From Trachelipus rathkii (Eukaryota > Arthropoda > Malacostraca > Isopoda > Trachelipodidae), in NCBI GenBank assembly GCA_015478945.1, contig JABUQX010027818.1, positions 1 through 12,500 on the forward strand: 12,500 nucleotides of DNA, given 5' to 3'. Under the pieces are notes generated by a model. The model was not told the DNA's origin and made no database searches. It saw only the letters and a program-made list of their open reading frames with translations. Below, piece by piece: positions 7,794-12,500 of this stretch (the first letter of the stretch is position 1; the number at the start of each line of letters is the position of its first letter). The position numbers and the translations under genes are program-made.

Positions 7794-7808
7794 TTATTTA
7801 CGCCACTG
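7794..7808 (-). repeat. hAT terminal inverted repeat, right
   Basis: The minus strand reads CAGTGGCGTAAATAA, differing from the left end only at position 12. Just inside, GGCGT (7789-7793 region) and ACGCC (7799-7803 region) form a short inverted repeat, echoing the hairpin at the left end. The adjoining ~90 bp are strongly GC-rich. Confidence 0.88.
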
Positions 7809-7816
7809 CCAAGACC
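7808..7816. repeat. Target-site duplication, right copy
   Basis: GCCAAGACC directly follows the right end of the hAT element and is identical to 6150-6158. Its perfect survival suggests the insertion is not very ancient compared with the number of stops in the gene, so the copy may have moved while already defective. Confidence 0.88.
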
Positions 7817-8500
7817 GCTAAGATGCCAAGCCCTATATATACGCTCAACAGGATTACAATTACAGCTGTGAATTCTAAACACCTGTGTATTTCATTCAAA
7901 ATTAATAGCCATTATCCACTCCTGAGAGGTCGGCTATAGGACTCGATTCAAAATGATAACGACATCTCGAAGGAGAACTTTAAAATAATTTCTCTTGCTT
8001 CCGATTTGCTTTAATTTAGGACAGTCGAGACCACACACACATACAAAAATTATAAACCACATTTTAGCTCGGATGAATCTTCAATTATGTAATTTTTATT
8101 TTCATTTCTTTTTATAATCATCATCATTGCTAATATTTTTTTAAATTTATTTTTACATTTGTTTTTCTTTAATTTTTTATTATTGGTATTATTGATATAG
8201 TCGTCATTGATGTGACCCGAAACACGTCTTGAACACAGTTAAATTAGTTCAAAGCTTTTACTCATTTTCCTATTTATTATTTAACAAGAGCCCTAAGTGA
8301 GATACGATTCATCTGAATATATGTACGTCTGTTTTTGTTCATGCTCTAGTCCGAATTATTTTAACAAATACGAACTACAATGAAAAAAAAAAAAAGACTT
8401 CTTTATATATTGCCTATATTGATTTTTCAGTTGAAAATATCAAACATAAGCACATCTGCATAAGGTATGACTTACAAGGATTACATTTACATTTGTGTTC
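7817..8500. other. A/T-rich sequence without recognisable features
   Basis: Both strands were scanned. The sequence is unique, with T-rich stretches at 8090-8180, a short CA tract at 8034-8042 and an A13 run near 8384-8395. No gene, tRNA-like or transposon end is visible. The + frame entering from the hAT element and ending at 7939 is a read-through of the GC-rich transposon end. Confidence 0.6.
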
Positions 8501-8552
8501 ACACACACATACCCACACACTCAAATACACACACAAACGCATATATATATAT

Positions 8553-8597
<45 letters not shown>

Positions 8598-8687
8598 ATA
8601 TATTATATATACTATATATACTATATTATAATATATATATATATATATTATATATATATACTATATATTTATATATATATATATATA
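8501..8687. repeat. (CA)n-(AT)n compound microsatellite
   Basis: CA repeats at 8501-8534, broken by 'acccacac' and 'caaatac', pass into an AT array at 8540-8687 with ATC, TAT and ACT slips. His/Thr and Ile/Tyr frames across it are low-complexity translations. Confidence 0.92.
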
Positions 8688-8895
8688 GGGTGGTACTTAT
8701 TATACCGAGAAACCCGGAAGATCTGACAAATACACGCCTATTGTTGGTCAAGGCCAAATCACGTTAATGAACATAGGTCGCGAAATGCACCGGTTGAGTA
8801 GATATAGCATCCACACACCCCGTTATTGAGGCAGTTTGAAAACATACCCAATACAGCGTCTTAGTCAGATCCCAAGGTGTATCGGTATAATTAGT
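8688..8895. other. Complex-sequence island between two AT arrays
   Basis: About 200 bp of unique, GC-balanced sequence begins 'agggtggtacttattatac' and is closed by AT arrays on both sides. No frame looks coding and I recognise no element. A single-copy spacer or a short retroposon piece flanked by microsatellites are both possible. Confidence 0.35.
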
Positions 8896-8943
8896 TATAT
8901 ATATTATATACTATATATATATATATATATTATATATATATAG

Positions 8944-8995
<52 letters not shown>

Positions 8996-8998
8996 ATT
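8896..8998. repeat. (AT)n microsatellite
   Basis: About 100 bp of AT repeats with ACT and AGT interruptions in the first half and a pure run in the second half. The next ~290 bp (8999-9291) are A/T-rich unique sequence in which I see nothing. Confidence 0.9.
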
Positions 8999-9288
8999 TA
9001 AAACTTTCTTTGTTACTACCACAACATAATTAAAAGAAGTAAAAAAAGGTATATCGTAATTGGGTTTCATTTAACCGTAGATTTGTGCAATCTAAAATTA
9101 CTTTCATTGATTTGTGTTCCGTTTCTCAATTTGAAAGCTAGCTACTAGGATTGAGGTGTTAACACCATTTCATTTCAACTCTTTCTCATCATTTCAAGAA
9201 GCAAAAATTAATCAGTCTGAGTGTAAATGTGTTTGAAGCTTCAATAAACCTGTTATACTGAAAAATCCTACTCCATAATATATTGAAA

Positions 9289-9291
<3 letters not shown>

Positions 9292-9355
<64 letters not shown>

Positions 9356-9358
9356 GTG

Positions 9359-9403
<45 letters not shown>

Positions 9404-9517
9404 TATATATACTATATAATATTATATAATATATACTATATAATATATATATATATATATAATATATATAATATAATATATATATATGTATAATATATAT
9501 ATATATACTATATATAT

Positions 9518-9581
<64 letters not shown>

Positions 9582-9659
9582 ATATAATAATATTATATAT
9601 ATATTATATATAATATATATATATTTATATATAATATATATTATATATAGAATATATAT

Positions 9660-9721
<62 letters not shown>

Positions 9722-9727
9722 TATATA

Positions 9728-9762
<35 letters not shown>
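9292..9762. repeat. Long (AT)n microsatellite, ~470 bp
   Basis: This is the longest simple repeat in the window. Pure AT runs of 50-60 bp alternate with degenerate parts made of TATAAT, ACTATA and TTATAT words. Only a few G or C bases occur ('atgtgtatt', 'atgtata', 'atagaat'). AT arrays of this size can extrude as cruciforms and are often mis-sized in assemblies. Confidence 0.92.
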
Positions 9763-9785
9763 ACTGTTCATAATAAGGTATGTGT

Positions 9786-10178
9786 TTATATTGTTTTCCT
9801 TTGCCCGTTAATACATATTGCGGTGGCGTATGGGATTAAACTGTTCAAGTTATTTTCCAAGAACACCTTGGTTAAATAAAAACCTAGTCCAAACAAACCC
9901 TAGATGGCTTCATTTCTTATTAAAAAAATCACTTTAATGTTCCTTACCAACCAAGTACAAAATAAGGAAGTAGTCAACTTTGCTATTGCTGTTTTCGAAA
10001 ATCTCTCGTCGTCGTACCCCAATTTCCTTCCAAATTCAGCAAATACCTCTTGCCTTTACTTTTTAATCAGTTCTTCCTTTAATGTTTTTCCTCGAGAAAA
10101 CTAGTCTGCACACCACATGCTCTAATTATTGCTTCGGCCTGAGCCCAATTCCTCCCCCCTAAAAATGGGCATAAAATT
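9786..10178 (-). pseudogene. Unrecognised coding-like relic with frameshift
   Basis: Two overlapping minus-strand frames look like parts of one protein. The upstream frame (about 10178 to 10079) includes 'GGRNWAQAEAIIRACGVQ' and 'TSFLEEK'. The downstream frame (10100 to 9786) continues 'TLKEELIKK', a stop at 10056-10058, then 'RQEVFAEFGRKLGYDDERF' and 'SKTAIAKLTTSLFCTWLV'. Another stop lies at 9900-9902. A one-base shift near 10085-10095 joins them at the shared FLEEK/TLKEE region. The composition is charged and balanced, unlike the A/T-rich surroundings. 'TTGGTAAGG' after TWLV resembles a splice donor. I cannot name a family. A 66-codon + strand frame at 9904-10104 is antisense to it and richer in Phe/Ser/Asn, so I judge it the shadow. 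Confidence 0.35.
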
Positions 10179-10904
10179 CAGAATTTTCAGCCGATTTTGA
10201 CCAAATTAACACCAAACTGTAGCTTTTTTTTGACATCTAAAACGTCGTTTTCGAGTGTTTTTGTGTCTGTAGTCATTGTTTTGGTATTTTCAATTTTTAA
10301 AAATCTCTGTTTTTGACATTTGTCGAAACTCCTCCTACAATTTTTTTTCGAAATGACTTCAAACTTGAAATATACAAAGATTGGATTATTATCTAAAAAG
10401 TGTTGGGAGCGGAATTTTGATATTTGACCCTATATCTAAGCATTGATCGATTTTCAAAACCTACTATTTTTGGGTTTTCAAATGGAAAAATTGGTACATT
10501 TTTTTTCTGTTCATCCGATCTGCATGAAATTTTCAGGACATTTTTAGTCGGAGGAGATGCACATTTTTTGTTTAGAAAACTTCTTTGTATATGCAGTAGT
10601 TTTGGATTTGTTCTTGGAACAAATTTAAAAAAAAATTTTGGGGTAAATTTTCTTTTGAGCATATAGAAAAATTATCTAATTAAAAAAGATGTATCTCGCC
10701 AAAATATACAAGCCCTGAAAATTCGATGTTGATCGTATAAGTAGAAAAAAAATCAAACTTTTTCAAATATTTCAATGTATGAATAATGCGGTCATGTATA
10801 TTCACATGTGGAATATGCATGACATTCAAAAAACTCAGAATGAGAATGATTTTACATTATTATCCTGTGTACAATCCGCTCCTCCCAACTCACCCTATAT
10901 ATAT
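10179..10904. other. T-rich complex sequence with an imperfect inverted repeat
   Basis: This stretch has many T runs on the + strand and no convincing gene. GATCTGCATGAAATTTTCAG (10518-10537) has an imperfect inverted partner at 10713-10734 that reads CCCTGAAAATTCGATGTTGA. Related words ('ttttcagccgattttgacc') occur at 10183-10201. Frames at 10393-10662 (-) and 10424-10666 (+) are antisense to each other, Phe/Lys-rich, and cross the T runs. It may be a degenerate dispersed repeat, but no ends are visible. Confidence 0.4.
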
Positions 10905-11767
<863 letters not shown>

Positions 11768-11788
11768 TATTATTATTATTTTTAATGC

Positions 11789-11794
11789 TTTATT
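11789..11794 (-). promoter_or_regulatory. Polyadenylation signal of the LINE
   Basis: AATAAA ('ccataaataaagcatt' on the minus strand) lies 9 bp before the (AAT)n tail and about 250 bp after the ORF2 stop, the order expected at a LINE 3' end. Confidence 0.55.
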
Positions 11795-12041
11795 TATGGC
11801 ATTACATACACACACCCGCAATTTTTTTTCTTTTTCCTCCCTTCTCTTCCCACTAGATGTGGGGTAGGGGTGAGTAACATGCACGGAAAATAGGATAGCT
11901 AAGTAGAAGAGCATGACATAAATCGAAAGGAAAGCCCCCCCTTACCATCCCCTCCGTGCCCTTAAACGAGAGCGTCGCAATAAAAACAAATCCACTCTAT
12001 GACTTCACAAAGCTGCGAATGACCCTCACTGTTGTATCTCG

Positions 12042-12500
12042 TCAATGAGGGGGTTTATTCCCTGGGTCGGGCCCACAAACATACACCCTCATAAGACCCC
12101 GCCATTTACTCCTATTATGCACCTTTCTTCTCGCCTCTGCCAAACTCGCATTCATTTTCCTCAGACATTTCTTTACTGACTCAATCCACTTTTTCTTTGG
12201 TATCCCAGCCGGTCGATTCTCAGCACACTCACCACTATATATATCCTCTTTAACCAAATGACTATCATCAATCCTTTCCATATGACCAAACCATCTCAAC
12301 ACACTCTCGTTTACTCTCTTATTTACACTTTTTTTCACACTGCACAACTCCCCAATACATTTATTCCTCATTTTATCAATTTTCCCCACACCTAACAAAC
12401 CTCTGGGATGAGATTGCACATTTGATCAGATTTCACCTTAGATCGATACCTCGTATTCCACACCATACTTTCACTACTATACATTAACACCAGTAACAAC
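12042..12500 (-). pseudogene. LINE ORF2 C-terminal region (reverse transcriptase protein), frameshifted
   Basis: ORF2 of these LINEs carries an endonuclease and a reverse transcriptase. Only the region after the polymerase domain is in view. From the right edge one frame reads 'LLLVLMYSSESMVWNTRYRS' and ends at a stop at 12392-12394. A second frame, open from about 12419 to the stop at 12042, reads 'KIDKMRNKCIGELC', 'VLRWFGHMERIDDSHLVK', 'GECAENRPAGIPKKKWIESV' and 'EARRKVHNRSKWRGLM'. The order Leu-Met-Tyr-x-Ser-Glu, then RWFGHxERxDD, then NRPxGxPxxxW, is the usual signature of this tail in invertebrate RTE-like elements. The two frames overlap at 12392-12419, so a one-base indel lies there. 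The fragment is non-functional as it stands. Confidence 0.8.

Larger units (their letters stand above)
6158..7808 (-). mobile_element. hAT-superfamily DNA transposon, internally deleted and decayed
   Basis: The element is about 1.65 kb. Its ends carry 15-bp terminal inverted repeats beginning CAGTGGCGTAA, and a target-site duplication flanks it. hAT ends typically start CAG/TAG and give 8-bp duplications. The gene inside runs right to left and encodes the C-terminal part of a transposase of the zinc-finger MYM type 1-like group. Autonomous hAT elements are usually 2.5-5 kb, so this copy has lost the N-terminal half of its gene. A GA microsatellite fills much of that place. Both ends have GC-rich subterminal sequence. 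It is inactive for its own protein because of about ten stops and a frameshift, though the ends look usable in principle by a related transposase. Confidence 0.9.
11768..12500 (-). mobile_element. Non-LTR retrotransposon (RTE-like LINE), 3' end, partial
   Basis: Read on the minus strand, the fragment holds the C-terminus of ORF2, a ~270-bp 3' UTR, an AATAAA signal and a short (AAT)n tail at 11768-11780. The 5' part lies beyond the right edge of the window. RTE and related LINEs commonly end in short simple repeats rather than long polyA. The UTR contains a C7 run (G7 on the minus strand) and a purine-rich segment. A minus frame at 11648-11914 covers UTR and tail and is not a gene. The 3' boundary is inferred from the tail, since no target duplication can be tested without the other end. 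Confidence 0.75.

Noticed and set aside
7408..7882. Arg/Glu-rich (+) and Ser/Leu-rich (-) frames around the GA tract
   Set aside because: They are simple-repeat translations of (GA)n extended into the GC-rich transposon end.
10424..10666. 80-codon + frame and an overlapping 89-codon minus frame
   Set aside because: They are mutual antisense frames, rich in Phe and Lys from T/A runs, with no recognisable motif in either direction.

Overview
The window looks like intergenic, repeat-dominated DNA from an animal nuclear genome, and I find no intact gene in it. The best guess for the host is a crustacean, probably a decapod such as a shrimp or crab. The grounds are the very high microsatellite load (AT, GA, AAT, TTG, ATC and CA tracts, roughly 15% of the bases) and a decayed RTE-like LINE whose ORF2 tail resembles those common in crustacean genomes. 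A ZMYM1-type hAT DNA transposon is also present. The host assignment is inference.

Layout. Positions 1-3840 are a G/T-rich, C-poor satellite-like block. It is built from degenerate units of about 300-370 bp, with a (TTG)n expansion at 1856-2345 and three ~120-bp units at 3542-3838. Its two ends share a module about 3.07 kb apart, which hints at a higher-order repeat. Positions 3990-4980 are an abrupt GC-rich block with a pyrimidine tract, several perfect hairpins, two copies of a CRE-like palindrome and a TATA box. I do not recognise the family. Positions 5091-5944 alternate AT and trinucleotide microsatellites with one GC-balanced island that carries a short coding-like frame on the minus strand.

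The best-supported element is a hAT transposon at 6158-7808. It has matching 15-bp terminal inverted repeats, a flanking target-site duplication, and a transposase C-terminus on the minus strand with about ten stops and one frameshift. A GA microsatellite occupies the place where the N-terminal half of the gene should lie. Positions 7817-9785 are AT-rich non-coding DNA with three further AT arrays. A second coding-like relic, unrecognised, lies on the minus strand at about 9786-10178. A T-rich block with an inverted repeat follows, then a ~270-bp (AAT)n array at 10905-11174. The right edge (11768-12500) is the 3' end of a LINE on the minus strand: ORF2 C-terminus, 3' UTR, AATAAA signal and a short (AAT)n tail. 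It runs off the window.

There is no operon-like or cooperating gene set here. The window records transposon decay and microsatellite growth. Most long open frames are translations of simple repeats or antisense shadows of the transposon remnants.
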